Shown piece by piece: positions 1-9,530 of a DNA stretch of 64,000 nucleotides (positions within the stretch are counted from its first letter, which is position 1; the number at the start of each line of letters is the position of its first letter). The notes under the pieces are model-generated. The model saw nothing but the letters and a program-made list of their open reading frames with translations. It searched no databases and was not told where the DNA came from. A program made the translations under genes and the position numbers. Source of the stretch: Aliagarivorans taiwanensis DSM 22990 (GTDB taxonomy: Bacteria; Pseudomonadota; Gammaproteobacteria; Enterobacterales; Celerinatantimonadaceae); contig NZ_AUBZ01000003.1 in NCBI RefSeq assembly GCF_000429505.1, positions 124,001-188,000 on the forward strand, read 5' to 3'.

Positions 1-860
1 AGCACGTACCAGAAGATAATGCGACCATCGGGGTCGAACAAAATGAAGTGAACGTTGCTGGGGCTGATGTAGTACATAATCACCCCGAAGATCACCGGAA
101 AAGATGCCACGATCTTGGCTGACAACCGAGCCTCTGAGGTCAGCGCGTACTTTTTCTTCTCAAGGCTTTTGGACTCAACCAAGACCTTAATCAAGCGACT
201 CATCACAGGCTTGAGGGCGCCACCACGACTGATATTGGCCTTCAACGCAACGATAAAAAACAGGTAGGCGGGATAGGGATAGCGCAGTATCGAGCGCTCA
301 AACACCACATCGGTGGACTCGCCCAACTTGAAGCGCTCAGCCATGTAAGCAAACTCCCGACCAATCGCCGAATCAGTAAGCTTACCCACATAGGCCATAG
401 CAGCCATCATGCTCTCGCCCGCCGTCACCGCGCTCATCATAATGTTCAGCGCATCCGGGAAACTGGTCGAGAACTTGGCTTTGCGGCGCTGGCTCATCAT
501 CCACCACCACGCCAGCAAGGTAAAACAGGGAAAGGCCAGCCACAAGGCGAGAAAGCCGCTGCCACGCATCTGCAGTTTGATCGCCAATGCAATACCAGCC
601 ACCATAGCCAGCGACAGCAACACCGCGCCAGTGAGGATAAAACGCTTACCCAACACCAACACCAGGTAGTCATAGCGATGCTGAAACCACTCACGGATCT
701 GCCCGCGGTTAAGCCGGTCTAAGCGGATCGCACTCACCTGCTCTTTTTGCTGCTCAGGGTCTCGGCGGAAAAACACATCTTTGCTCACGCGGTGTGGACG
801 CAAGCTCAGCAGCATTGAAATGCCTGCAAAGATAAGCGCCAGACTGAACGAGATCGTCAT
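1..860 (-). CDS. tadB: TadB, Tad pilus inner-membrane platform protein (partial, C-terminus outside window)
   Basis: About 286 residues are readable from the ATG at 860 leftward to the window edge without a stop. The start overlaps the tadA stop (ATGA), so the two are translationally coupled. The protein opens with a hydrophobic segment, has further hydrophobic segments around residues 75-120, and then carries a cytoplasmic helical region with FPDALNIMMSAVTAGESM, typical of the type II secretion F (T2SSF) domain of TadB. Near the cut end another membrane segment begins (residues ~252-270). In Tad systems TadB and TadC form the inner-membrane platform on which the TadA ATPase acts to assemble Flp pili. 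The upstream order of tad genes supports the call. tadC and later genes should lie beyond position 1. Confidence 0.88.
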   Translation of the reverse strand, partial: MTISFSLALIFAGISMLLSLRPHRVSKDVFFRRDPEQQKEQVSAIRLDRLNRGQIREWFQHRYDYLVLVLGKRFILTGAVLLSLAMVAGIALAIKLQMRGSGFLALWLAFPCFTLLAWWWMMSQRRKAKFSTSFPDALNIMMSAVTAGESMMAAMAYVGKLTDSAIGREFAYMAERFKLGESTDVVFERSILRYPYPAYLFFIVALKANISRGGALKPVMSRLIKVLVESKSLEKKKYALTSEARLSAKIVASFPVIFGVIMYYISPSNVHFILFDPDGRIIFWYV

Positions 861-2128
861 GCCACACTCCTGATGGAGCTCAGCAGCTCTTCGCGCAAAC
901 CAAAATAGGCCGCTCGCTTGACCAGCTCGGAGCGCTGCATAAGGCCATTGCAGTGGTATACACCTTCGACCTTGTCCTGGCTGGTCTCCTTAGCTTGAAA
1001 ACAAAACATCTCGTCCATCACCACGGTCTCGCCTTCCAGCCCAACCACTTCGCTAATGCTGACGACCTTACGGCTGCCATCACGCATCCGGCTGACCTGT
1101 ACGATCAAGTTCACCGCACTCACAATGGTGCGACGGATCGCCTCCAGAGGCTGATTCAGGTTGGCCATCATCACCATCGACTCCACCCTTGAGATAGCAT
1201 CGCGTGGGGTATTGGCGTGGAGTGTCGACATCGAGCCATCGTGGCCAGTGTTCATGGCCTGGAGCATCTCAAACGCTTCCGATCCGCGACACTCACCGAG
1301 GATGATCCGATCCGGACGCATCCGCAGGGAGTTGATCACCAGCTCGCGCTGGCTGATGGCGCCGGTGTTTTCGGTACTGGCGGTACGGGTTTCCATGCGC
1401 ACCACATGGGGTTGCTGCAGCTTGAGCTCGGCCGCATCTTCAATGGTCACGATACGTTCGTCATTACCGATGTAGTGCGATAGCGCATTGAGCAAGGTGG
1501 TTTTACCCGAGCCGGTACCGCCAGAGATCAAGATGTTCAGCTGGCAACGGGCCGCGATCATCAGTACCCGCGCCATCTCTTTGGATAGCGAGCCGTAACC
1601 GATCAAGGTTTCCAAATCGATCTTGTGCTCTTTAAACTTGCGGATAGAGATCGAGGTGCCGTCGATGGTAATTGGCGGGATCACAATGTTCACCCGGCTG
1701 CCATCTTCGAGGCGAGCATCCACCATGGGCGAGGACTCATCCACCCGACGCCCTACCAGCGAGGCAATCCGTTTCGCGACCTCCAACAGCTGGTTTTCAC
1801 TGAGAAAGCTCACCTCAGACAGCGCCAGCTTACCATTCCGCTCGATGTATACCTGATCCGGGCCATTCACCATGATGTCGGAGACGTCTGGGTCTTCCAT
1901 CAACGGCTGCAGCGGCCCTAAGCCAACCAACTCATCAATCAAGTGTTTGATGATGGTCTTCTTAACCAAGTTAGGCAGCTGGCGCGGCGACTCGATGGCC
2001 AGCAGCTCAACCGCCTGGCTGATCTGCTCGAATAGCTCACCCTCGCTTAAGCTGGCCAGCAGCTCCGCATCCACCACATCGAAGATCCGTTGCCTAAACT
2101 CCTGATAAATCGCCTGATTCGCATTCAT
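857..2128 (-). CDS. tadA: TadA/CpaF pilus assembly ATPase
   Basis: A 423-residue secretion ATPase of the CpaF/TadA family, which powers Flp pilus extension at the inner membrane. Visible motifs are Walker A GGTGSGKT (residues 203-210), an acidic box around VTIEDAAEL (~228-235), Walker B RIILGE (274-279) and a His box STLHAN (301-306). The N-terminal domain with GLGPLQPLMEDPDVSDIMVNG is the usual N-domain of this family. Length matches the family. It starts with ATG four bases inside the end of tadZ and ends four bases inside tadB, so it is part of a tightly coupled minus-strand operon. Confidence 0.95.
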   Translation of the reverse strand: MNANQAIYQEFRQRIFDVVDAELLASLSEGELFEQISQAVELLAIESPRQLPNLVKKTIIKHLIDELVGLGPLQPLMEDPDVSDIMVNGPDQVYIERNGKLALSEVSFLSENQLLEVAKRIASLVGRRVDESSPMVDARLEDGSRVNIVIPPITIDGTSISIRKFKEHKIDLETLIGYGSLSKEMARVLMIAARCQLNILISGGTGSGKTTLLNALSHYIGNDERIVTIEDAAELKLQQPHVVRMETRTASTENTGAISQRELVINSLRMRPDRIILGECRGSEAFEMLQAMNTGHDGSMSTLHANTPRDAISRVESMVMMANLNQPLEAIRRTIVSAVNLIVQVSRMRDGSRKVVSISEVVGLEGETVVMDEMFCFQAKETSQDKVEGVYHCNGLMQRSELVKRAAYFGLREELLSSIRSVA

Positions 2129-3339
2129 CGCTTGAACTTCCGTCGACTCGGTTTGCTCTCGACACCGAGTACCAATTTGGACAGTTCACGCAAGGGTTTA
2201 GCAGCACGGGGATGTTGCTTGATCAAGCGCTTACCCTGCAACAAGGTGCGCGCATAACGACGGTCGAAGCCGTGATAGATGTCCGGCGCTTTACCCAAAT
2301 AGCGCACCACCTCGTCGTGGCTGAGGCTGAAGGCCTTCTCCGGTCGATGGCAGTTGACCACGCTGATAACCCGCAGGTTGTTGTCACGACTAAAGAAATA
2401 GTCATCGATCTCTTTGAGGATCCGCTGGGCCCGGCGCACGGTGGAAACACAAGGGTCCATTACCAAGATAATCTGGTCATTGTCGCTACATAGCTGCGGG
2501 ATGTTCAGTGGGAAATCCAGCGACGCAGAGTAGTCTTTCACAATGAAGTTAACTTGACGCTCTAGCATCTCGACCAGTAACTGGGTGTACTTATTGGTCT
2601 CTTTTACCGCCAGCTCGGCCTCTAGGGCGAGCAGACTTAGATTGCTTTGTACGTTGTGCAGGTAGCTACTGACGCCATGCTGATCTTGTTCCAGCATGCG
2701 AATATCCATACCGGTGACATCGAAGCGATTAAACTGCTCTTGGCCGAGCAGCACATCCAGATTGCTGCCGCTGTACTGATAGTCCACCATAACGGTCTCG
2801 CCGCCCTCTTCGGCCAGCATCGCCGAGAGCTCTATACCCACGGTGCTGCTGCCGACTCCGCCTTTACAAGCAACAACGGCGATCTTTTTCGCCCGGCGCT
2901 GGCGACTCACCCCCATCAAACGGCGCTGGTTGCGGGTCACATGGCTGATAAACTCGACCATCTCCTGCTTGTCCACCGGCCAGTACACATAGTAAAAGCC
3001 GAGCGCTTTTAGCCCGCGTAGTGTTGAAATCGCATCTTCGCAGCCGACGATTACCACGCCCTTGTGGTGCGGCAGGGAGTTAGACAAGGTCCGCGCCTCC
3101 GACAGCACATCGCTCTCATCTGTCAGGTCGATGATCACCAGCTCTTCGAGGTTGTCTTTGTCGAACTGATAGTCAGAGACCACCTTGGGGACCTGCCACC
3201 CCTCGAAGCGAAACGCTTCTTCGAACAGCCGCCGACACTCGCGATTCTGGGTGATCAAGGTCGCGCCGCGGGGCGCGTCATCTTTGGCATGCTTGGCCTG
3301 ATCAACCAAGCTGAGGTTAATCGCCTTTGGGATATCCAT
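2125..3339 (-). CDS. tadZ: TadZ/CpaE pilus localisation ATPase-like protein
   Basis: A 404-residue protein with a receiver-like N-terminal domain (about residues 25-140) followed by a ParA/MinD-type P-loop fold. The deviant Walker A is KGGVGSST starting at K159: the MinD signature lysine is kept but the usual second lysine is serine, as often seen in TadZ, which localises the pilus assembly site to the pole. The N-terminal domain shows no clear phospho-acceptor pocket, so it is probably a pseudo-receiver. Three bases separate it from the upstream lipoprotein gene, and its last four bases overlap the tadA start. Confidence 0.9.
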   Translation of the reverse strand: MDIPKAINLSLVDQAKHAKDDAPRGATLITQNRECRRLFEEAFRFEGWQVPKVVSDYQFDKDNLEELVIIDLTDESDVLSEARTLSNSLPHHKGVVIVGCEDAISTLRGLKALGFYYVYWPVDKQEMVEFISHVTRNQRRLMGVSRQRRAKKIAVVACKGGVGSSTVGIELSAMLAEEGGETVMVDYQYSGSNLDVLLGQEQFNRFDVTGMDIRMLEQDQHGVSSYLHNVQSNLSLLALEAELAVKETNKYTQLLVEMLERQVNFIVKDYSASLDFPLNIPQLCSDNDQIILVMDPCVSTVRRAQRILKEIDDYFFSRDNNLRVISVVNCHRPEKAFSLSHDEVVRYLGKAPDIYHGFDRRYARTLLQGKRLIKQHPRAAKPLRELSKLVLGVESKPSRRKFKR

Positions 3340-3342
3340 GCG

Positions 3343-3789
3343 CTACTCCTCAGCGATCATGTGTTGCGGATAGCGCACCTGACCGGCCCGTGCCGTATCA
3401 ACGAAGCAGCCTTTAACGCGGTTCTGCTTAGCCCGCGCTTGGCACTCTTCGGTTAACAAGTGGTATTCAATAACAGTGACTGAGAAGTCGCCAACAGCTC
3501 TCTTAAACAATGGCTTTGCGCAGGTCTCATCACAGAACGACAGATACTGCTGGTTGAACCAACTGCGCTGCTCGGCACCGCGGGCCGACACCTCAACGGT
3601 GACATTGCGTTGCTGCAGCGGGAACTGACTGAAGAAGCGTTGCATGGCGGCTGCATCTGGGGTCATCTCACTGCTGGTGAAGGTAGCCTCCACCGGCACC
3701 AGAGTCACCACAGCCCCACGCTGTTGTAGCGGTGTAGTTTCACACGCCATCAGGGCCAGCAACATCGCTACGATAGTGATTATTCTCAT
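3343..3789 (-). CDS. Tad-locus lipoprotein (RcpB/CpaD-like position)
   Basis: A 148-residue protein with a lipoprotein signal: hydrophobic stretch and lipobox LMAC with the lipidated cysteine at residue 16. The mature part contains two CXXXC-like cysteine groups (CDETC near residue 86) and a repeated-looking VSARG region, but I recognise no domain by sequence. It lies between the secretin and tadZ genes, exactly where other Tad loci encode a small outer-membrane lipoprotein (RcpB, CpaD or TadD class) that helps the secretin. The start overlaps the secretin stop by four bases and is preceded by a strong GGAGG. Function is inferred from position only. Confidence 0.7.
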   Translation of the reverse strand: MRIITIVAMLLALMACETTPLQQRGAVVTLVPVEATFTSSEMTPDAAAMQRFFSQFPLQQRNVTVEVSARGAEQRSWFNQQYLSFCDETCAKPLFKRAVGDFSVTVIEYHLLTEECQARAKQNRVKGCFVDTARAGQVRYPQHMIAEE

Positions 3790-5114
3790 TGGATAAATCC
3801 TCCCTTTTGCAGCATCTGCTCCATGGCTTGTTGCTCTTGCAAATCTTCGTCTTGGTCGAGGTCAACATTCAGTAGCCGGCCTAAGGTTGAGCTGCGCTGC
3901 ATGTTAGGCAGGCGGACATTCTCGGTTTGGGTGGGCTCTACCAGGTTGACCGTGGCCACGATTAACAGCTCAGTTTTGCGTCGAACGGTTGATGCATAGC
4001 GGAACGCCGCACCAAATACCGGTACATCGCCCAACAACGGCACCTTGCTAAGCTGTTCCAAATCGGTGGAGTCGAGCAGTCCGCCTAAGATGAAACTTTG
4101 GCCATCGGCCAGCTCAATGGTGGTGTTGGCTTTGCGGGAGAACAGTTGCGGGACTTGGATCCCCTGCGCCTCAATGTAGCGTTCAATGGAACTCACCTCC
4201 GGAGAGAGGTTCAGCCGGATCCGATCGTTGCTCTGCACCTTGGCGGTAATTCCCAGGCGTACCCCGTACTCTTTAAAACTGATGGTAATGCCGTTTTTGT
4301 CGTGAACGATGATCGGCAGCTCGCCACCGACCAAGAAGTCAGCAGACTCGCCAGACATCACTGTGAGGTTGGGTTCGGCTAGCACTTCGGCCATGGAGTC
4401 ATCGCCAAGTGCGGTGATCAGGGTAACCAAATCGGCGGCCTTAAACTCTTGTAGCAAAAACCGCCCAAAGCCCTGACCAATGGTTGCCCATTGCACCCCA
4501 ATCGCCTCGGTGAACTCTTCAGTAACCTGGGCCACCGAGACCTTAACGTTAACCTGCTTGCTGCCGAGAACACTCAACCCTTCAACGATGCCATCCCATT
4601 GGTATTGCTCTGCAAACTCACTCCAGCCGATGCCGGTGTCCTTGGTCATGGTAGCGAACCGCGGCACCGCCTCACGCTCTAACAGCATGGCAATCATCCG
4701 ATAGGCATCGTCACGCACCTTCTCGCTATCCACCAGCCCGGTCACTGTGACAATCCGCCCCACCGATTCCACCGTGATGTCCTCATCGGGGAAAAACTTG
4801 GCCAGTTGCCGACGTACCAAGGTAAGGTCTTCATCAACGAACAGCTTGCGACTTTGAATGACCCCACCGTCTACGTCATAGATCACCAGCTGGGTCTGAC
4901 CAACATGCTTGGCGAAGACCAGCAGCCGTTGCTTGTTGACGACTTTATAGTCGGCAATCTGCGGTTGGCTGATAAATACGGTACCGATGTCCTGACCGAC
5001 ATCGATGGTGAACGCTTGATTAACGGTTATGTTGGTCGCAAAAGCCGGCAGCGCCAGCATAACTACGCCGACCATCCCGCAGAGCAGTTGCTTGTAGTAC
5101 TTGAGGATGCTCAC
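3786..5114 (-). CDS. rcpA: RcpA/CpaC outer-membrane secretin of the Tad pilus
   Basis: A 442-residue secretin. It begins with GTG overlapping the rcpC stop (GTGA), has a signal peptide ending near ALPAFA, then the pilus-type N-terminal domain (residues ~27-100: VNQAFTIDVGQDIGTVFISQP), a BON-like segment with VGRIVTVTGLVDSEKVRDDA, and the secretin domain (residues ~240-400) with the family pattern GESADFLVGGELPI and DGQSFILGGLLD. It should form the multimeric outer-membrane channel for Flp pili. The C-terminal 35 residues are acidic and Gln-rich. Length is normal for RcpA/CpaC. Confidence 0.93.
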   Translation of the reverse strand: MSILKYYKQLLCGMVGVVMLALPAFATNITVNQAFTIDVGQDIGTVFISQPQIADYKVVNKQRLLVFAKHVGQTQLVIYDVDGGVIQSRKLFVDEDLTLVRRQLAKFFPDEDITVESVGRIVTVTGLVDSEKVRDDAYRMIAMLLEREAVPRFATMTKDTGIGWSEFAEQYQWDGIVEGLSVLGSKQVNVKVSVAQVTEEFTEAIGVQWATIGQGFGRFLLQEFKAADLVTLITALGDDSMAEVLAEPNLTVMSGESADFLVGGELPIIVHDKNGITISFKEYGVRLGITAKVQSNDRIRLNLSPEVSSIERYIEAQGIQVPQLFSRKANTTIELADGQSFILGGLLDSTDLEQLSKVPLLGDVPVFGAAFRYASTVRRKTELLIVATVNLVEPTQTENVRLPNMQRSSTLGRLLNVDLDQDEDLQEQQAMEQMLQKGGFIQ

Positions 5115-5941
5115 AGCGAACCTCCATAACCGTCGCCGCGCAGTTCAATCACGCCATCGTAGTTCTTAATCACGTCACGCAATGCAACGTCGTTGTCCAT
5201 AATGCCCTGATCACTGGGATAGGCTTCGATATGCATGCTTCGCTGGGCGAGCGCCAGGCGTCCAACATCTTGGGGTTCAACTTCGATCACTAAAGTCGCC
5301 TCAAGGTCGCTGTTGGCCACGTTTATAGGGTCGGCATCAGAGCCCTGCATCTCGCCAAAGGTAATCGATACCAGCAGCGCATCGCTAAGTAGCTTGGTGG
5401 CAATGACACCTTGGTATTGATCGATCTGGGCAAGGTCGTTGGAGAGGTTGCGCTGGGGCGAGCCAATCGCGATAACATCGATATAATCCCCGGCGTTCAT
5501 GTAGTCTTTCACCTGATTGCGCGTAGAAACATTAAGTGGATAGAGCGTCTTACCAGGCGTAGTAATCAGGCTGAGGAAGCCTTTCTCACCCGCTTGGGTT
5601 ATCTGCCACTGGTCGACCCAATCACCTTCTTCAATATCTTGATTCAGGCGCCCGCCAACCCGTGGGCTAAGAAGCACATCCTCGGTGAACCCGGCCTCAT
5701 TAGCCTGCTCACGATCGAGCACCACCGCTTCCACCATGGCGAGCTCAAACACCTCGCCTTTTCCCAGGCCTCGTTTGGCCCGCCAAAGTCGGACTTTGAT
5801 TTCTTCGGCTTCCGGTGCGAGTTGCTGCCAGTCGGTGTTGTCGACGCTGGCCATACTCTTTGAGGTCAGTTGACCTACCAAGCCAAACACCCCAAGCAAC
5901 AGTGAGCACAGGGCGAAAAAAAATACCAATTTAGAATTCAT
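5111..5941 (-). CDS. rcpC: RcpC/CpaB Flp pilus assembly protein
   Basis: A 276-residue protein with an N-terminal membrane anchor (residues 5-25), followed by a SAF-like region (KRGLGKGEVFELAMVEAVVLDREQANEAG) and a C-terminal RcpC/CpaB domain with SDALLVSITFGEMQ and VAVxx-type beta strands. CpaB/RcpC proteins sit in the periplasm and stabilise or gate the secretin. It is coupled to both neighbours by four-base overlaps, between tadV and rcpA, the usual order in compact Tad loci. Confidence 0.88.
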   Translation of the reverse strand: MNSKLVFFFALCSLLLGVFGLVGQLTSKSMASVDNTDWQQLAPEAEEIKVRLWRAKRGLGKGEVFELAMVEAVVLDREQANEAGFTEDVLLSPRVGGRLNQDIEEGDWVDQWQITQAGEKGFLSLITTPGKTLYPLNVSTRNQVKDYMNAGDYIDVIAIGSPQRNLSNDLAQIDQYQGVIATKLLSDALLVSITFGEMQGSDADPINVANSDLEATLVIEVEPQDVGRLALAQRSMHIEAYPSDQGIMDNDVALRDVIKNYDGVIELRGDGYGGSL

Positions 5942-6363
5942 GCGATATCCACGCTGCTAAGGAGTATTTGGGAGAAGAAGCCGATACTGATAGCCACGCC
6001 GTAGGGCAAGCCATCAGGTTTACAATGACGCACGCGGCTTTTAATCAGGTAGACCACCGCTAACACACCACCGGCGTAGAGCGTGACCAGCCAGGCATTG
6101 AGCAATGAGCTAGTTGGAATCGCGATACTGAGCACGGCAGCGAGTTTGGCGTCTCCCGCTCCCCAAATACAAAAAAACCAAATGGCTCCACCAGCTGCCA
6201 GACTCAGTCCCAGAGAGGACCAATATTGGGGGAATGCCAGTAACAGGCAGATCAGCAATCCACCCAGGAGCACATTTGGGATCTGGCGTCTCATCAGGTC
6301 GCAATAGTTGATCGCAACCAGAACAAGAAAGACGCCAGATAGGGAGTAACCCACCAACAGCAA
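5938..6363 (-). CDS. tadV: TadV/CpaA prepilin peptidase
   Basis: A 141-residue polytopic protein of the A24 aspartic prepilin peptidase family, the short form without the N-methylation domain that processes Flp prepilin. The two catalytic aspartates are visible: D22 in CDLMRRQIPN and D71 in GAGDAK. The conserved PYGVAI segment near residue 120 is also present. The first in-frame start is TTG at 6363, directly after the flp stop with no spacer and no evident Shine-Dalgarno, so translation probably depends on coupling. A GTG nine bases inside is an alternative. Confidence 0.9.
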   Translation of the reverse strand: MLLVGYSLSGVFLVLVAINYCDLMRRQIPNVLLGGLLICLLLAFPQYWSSLGLSLAAGGAIWFFCIWGAGDAKLAAVLSIAIPTSSLLNAWLVTLYAGGVLAVVYLIKSRVRHCKPDGLPYGVAISIGFFSQILLSSVDIA

Positions 6364-6582
6364 TTAGTTGTTGCTTGGTGTGAAATCATCAAGTGTTGTG
6401 GTGATGGTTTCAAAGGCGCCGGTAATTGCGTCAATGACCGTATTACCGTCATCACCACCGGTGGTGAATAGAGCGCCTAGCAACACAGCAATGGCCACGC
6501 CAATCATGCCGTATTCAATAGCCGTCACACCACGCTGGTCTTTTACAAAACGTCCCATCAGAGCTTGGATATATGCAAACAT
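6364..6582 (-). CDS. flp: Flp/Fap type IVb major pilin
   Basis: A 72-residue prepilin. The short basic leader ends in RG18, followed by VTAIEYGMIG, the Flp signature with glutamate at mature position 5 and tyrosine at 6. A single hydrophobic helix then follows (residues ~24-40) and a hydrophilic tail rich in Thr/Asp. TadV immediately downstream should cleave after G18. The start ATG has an AAGGAAA ribosome site. As first gene of the operon it is probably the most expressed. Only one pilin gene is present in the window. Confidence 0.95.
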   Translation of the reverse strand: MFAYIQALMGRFVKDQRGVTAIEYGMIGVAIAVLLGALFTTGGDDGNTVIDAITGAFETITTTLDDFTPSNN

Positions 6583-6817
6583 CGATTATTTCCTTATAAG
6601 TTTTCGTCGTTCCGAATTAGTAGCGGGGCAAGTTTCCGAAAATCTGCCATTAGACGCAAAATAGCCGCTATTAAGTCTGTTTATGTAGATGGGTTTTGAT
6701 TTGATTATTAATGGCTTAGAGAAGGCTCACCGACTTTGGAAACCGGTCACATGTTAAACATGACATCTATTTAGGTAACAGGAGTGTTAACTATTAATTG
6801 TTAAATCTGTCAAATAT
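6583..6817. promoter_or_regulatory. Intergenic region carrying the flp-tad promoter
   Basis: This 235-bp, AT-rich gap between the LysR gene and flp must hold the promoter for the tad operon (minus strand). Near 6765-6825 two similar words, ATCTATTTAGGTAACAGG and ATATCTAGGTAACGG, occur about 50 bp apart, with TTAACTATTAATTGTTAA between them. They could be regulator sites, but I cannot tie them to a known protein. No GG-N10-GC sigma-54 element was found by eye. Confidence 0.35.
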
Positions 6818-7705
6818 CTAGGTAACGGCATACAAAGGTTCGGCTAATAAATGCGAAGGAAGGTTAGTCAATTGCTCGTTAATCCATGCAAATTCAGGGT
6901 GTTGGTTGAGTTTTGGAGACAATAATAGGGTGGTTCGCCATACATCTTGGCCGCAGGCTTGCCTGACCATGACTAACTCGCCACAGGCCAACAAAGCGCG
7001 AACATGATTATAAGGCAGATAAGCCGCCCCTTTGCCGGCGCGACATAGCTCGAGTAACAGCTCAATGGAGCCGATTACCCGTGCGCGACTAAGTACGCCT
7101 TTGTCACGCAGGCCAAGAACTTCTGCCTCCATGGGGATCAGCAAGGACTTACCACGAATACTTGGTCTAGAACCATTACGCACAGAGTGAGCACTTACCA
7201 CCCAAGTCCACTGCACATCGTAGAGGCGACGATAACTTAGGGTATCCGGGCAGGGATACCAGCCGAATGCCATATCCAGTTGCTGCTGATGAAACTGCTC
7301 TGAGAGCACTTTGCTCGACGCCGAGGTAACGCTAATGTTCACCTCCTGATAGCGCTCTAAGGTGTCAATCAGTGCTTTTTCTAGCTCCGCGCTAGCGAAC
7401 AGGCTATCGACGCCTATCTTTATTTCCCGCAGCGGCGCTGCAGATATTCCGGATATCGCATGATTAAACCGCTCACAGTCGGCTAATAGGCGCTGACACT
7501 CCTGATAGTAGTGATAACCATCGTCAGTTAATGCGACCCCGCTAGGGCTGCGATTAAATAGATTAAAGCCCAGTTCTATTTCCAAACTTTGTATTGCAAT
7601 ACTTAGCGAGGCCTGTGACTTCCCAATTACTTTAGATGCTGAAGAAAAAGACCCAGACTCCGCAATAGCAACAAAAATGGTAATGACATCAACAGGTACT
7701 TTCAT
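6818..7705 (-). CDS. LysR-family transcriptional regulator
   Basis: A 295-residue LysR-type regulator. The N-terminal winged helix-turn-helix is clear (ISAxAESGSFSSASKVIGKSQASLS-like pattern in residues 10-40, then SIQSLEIELGFNLFNRS-type wing). The C-terminal two-thirds form the periplasmic-binding-like effector domain (IKIGVDSLFASAELEKAL near residue 95). The ligand is unknown. The gene points the same way as the tad operon and ends 235 bp before flp, so it may be independent of it. A GAAGGGAA ribosome site precedes the ATG. Confidence 0.9.
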   Translation of the reverse strand: MKVPVDVITIFVAIAESGSFSSASKVIGKSQASLSIAIQSLEIELGFNLFNRSPSGVALTDDGYHYYQECQRLLADCERFNHAISGISAAPLREIKIGVDSLFASAELEKALIDTLERYQEVNISVTSASSKVLSEQFHQQQLDMAFGWYPCPDTLSYRRLYDVQWTWVVSAHSVRNGSRPSIRGKSLLIPMEAEVLGLRDKGVLSRARVIGSIELLLELCRAGKGAAYLPYNHVRALLACGELVMVRQACGQDVWRTTLLLSPKLNQHPEFAWINEQLTNLPSHLLAEPLYAVT

Positions 7706-7878
7706 CGGATTCCCTTCACTTACACATTTTTAGAGTCTATACACTAGCCATCAGTGTGAGTATTCACTACTACTTCGCAATTAATTTTTGAGTCAATTAA
7801 TAATTACTAAATAAATTCATTAATGACTTAAAATTTTGGTTGACCAGGAAGTAAAAAGGCATTAATAATCAGATAAAT

Positions 7879-7912
7879 AAAAAGCCCGTGAGGATTTCCC
7901 CACGGGCTTTTT
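7879..7912 (-). terminator. Rho-independent terminator downstream of prfC
   Basis: Inverted repeat GCCCGTG (7884-7890) and CACGGGC (7901-7907) with a 10-base loop, flanked by A- and T-runs on both sides. On the minus strand it follows the prfC stop by about 30 bp and ends in TTTTT. Confidence 0.9.
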
Positions 7913-7943
7913 CACTATCAGATTCGCGCCTTTAGCGCGGCGA

Positions 7944-9530
7944 TTAGTGCTCGCGCGTCTTGCTAAACTGCACGTCAGGGTAGCGCTCAACCGCCAGGTT
8001 CAGGTTGACCATGGTCGGTGCCAGGTAGGTTAGGTTGTCGCCACCATCAAGCGCCAAGTTGTCATGTGCCTTCTTCTTAAACTCTTCGAACTTCTTCACG
8101 TCGTCGCTGTGACACCAACGAGCGGTGGCCACCGAGATGCTCTCGTAGACCGCTTCGACCTTGTACTCGGTCTTCAGGCGATGTACTACCACGTCGAACT
8201 GCAGCACACCTACCGCGCCCACGATTAAGTCGTTGTTACGCATTGGCCGGAATACCTGCACCGCGCCCTCTTCAGAGAGTTGGATCAGGCCTTTCTGCAG
8301 CTGCTTCTGCTTAAGTGGATCTTTCAGGCGGATACGGCGGAACAGCTCTGGGGCAAAGTTAGGGATACCGGTGAACTTCATCACCTCACCTTGGGTGAAG
8401 GTGTCACCAATCTGAATAGTGCCGTGGTTGTGCAAACCGATAATGTCACCAGCAATCGCGGTTTCGGCAGCGCTACGGTCACCGGCCATAAAGGTTACCG
8501 CGTCAGAGATGGATACATCTTTGCCCAGACGCACGTGGCGCATCTTCATGCCCTTGTTGTATTCGCCCGATACGATACGCATAAAGGCGATACGGTCGCG
8601 GTGTTTGGGGTCCATGTTGGCTTGGATCTTAAACACGAAGCCGCTGAATTTGTCTTCGCTGGCGGTCACTTGACGTGCATCGGTGGCGCGCGGCATTGGC
8701 GCGGGCGCCCACTCGGTCAGGCCGTCCAGCATGTGGTCCACGCCAAAGTTACCCAGTGCGGTACCAAAGTAAACCGGGGTCAGTTCGCCATCTAAGAACA
8801 GCTCTTGGTCGAACTCGTTGGATGCACCCAGCACCAGCTCTAGCTCATCACGCAGCTGCGCTGTCAGTTCTTCGCCTACTGCTTGATCAACTTCAGGGTT
8901 ATCCAAGCCTTTAATGATGCGCTTCTCTTGGATGGTGTGGCCTTGGCCAGTTTGATACAGGATCACCTCATCGCGATGGATGTGGTAGACCCCTTTAAAC
9001 TCTTTACCGCAGCCAATTGGCCAGGTAATCGGTGCACACATCATGTTGAGTTCGTTTTCTACCTCGTCGAGCAACTCCATCGGATCGCGAATATCGCGGT
9101 CGAGCTTGTTCATAAAGGTCACGATGGGGGTGTCGCGCAGACGGGTTACTTCCATCAGCTTGCGGGTTCGGTCTTCCACACCCTTGGCCGAATCGATCAC
9201 CATCAAGCAGCTGTCTACCGCAGTCAGGGTACGATAGGTATCTTCCGAGAAATCTTCGTGTCCGGGGGTATCCAGCAGGTTGACGATGCTGTCGTTGTAG
9301 GGGAACTGCATCACCGAGGTGGTTACCGAGATGCCCCGCTCTTTCTCCATCTCCATCCAGTCAGACTTGGCGTGCTGGGCGCTGCCACGGCCTTTTACCG
9401 TACCGGCGGTTTGGATGGCGCGTCCGAACAATAGCACCTTTTCGGTGATGGTGGTTTTACCCGCATCGGGGTGAGAGATAATGGCGAAGGTGCGGCGTTT
9501 CGACACCTCGGGCTTCAGTGACTCAGACAT
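7944..9530 (-). CDS. prfC: Peptide chain release factor 3 (RF3)
   Basis: A 528-residue translational GTPase that recycles RF1/RF2 from the ribosome. G-motifs visible: G1 [12 protein letters not shown] near the N-terminus, G3 DTPGHEDF, G4 MNKLDRD. The reading frame is open further upstream (to 9635), but the ATG at 9530 gives [20 protein letters not shown], which aligns with the E. coli start and length (529 aa), so that start was chosen. The gene normally follows holD-rimI-(yjjG) on the same strand. Here those genes lie 9 kb further right. Confidence 0.96.
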   Translation of the reverse strand: MSESLKPEVSKRRTFAIISHPDAGKTTITEKVLLFGRAIQTAGTVKGRGSAQHAKSDWMEMEKERGISVTTSVMQFPYNDSIVNLLDTPGHEDFSEDTYRTLTAVDSCLMVIDSAKGVEDRTRKLMEVTRLRDTPIVTFMNKLDRDIRDPMELLDEVENELNMMCAPITWPIGCGKEFKGVYHIHRDEVILYQTGQGHTIQEKRIIKGLDNPEVDQAVGEELTAQLRDELELVLGASNEFDQELFLDGELTPVYFGTALGNFGVDHMLDGLTEWAPAPMPRATDARQVTASEDKFSGFVFKIQANMDPKHRDRIAFMRIVSGEYNKGMKMRHVRLGKDVSISDAVTFMAGDRSAAETAIAGDIIGLHNHGTIQIGDTFTQGEVMKFTGIPNFAPELFRRIRLKDPLKQKQLQKGLIQLSEEGAVQVFRPMRNNDLIVGAVGVLQFDVVVHRLKTEYKVEAVYESISVATARWCHSDDVKKFEEFKKKAHDNLALDGGDNLTYLAPTMVNLNLAVERYPDVQFSKTREH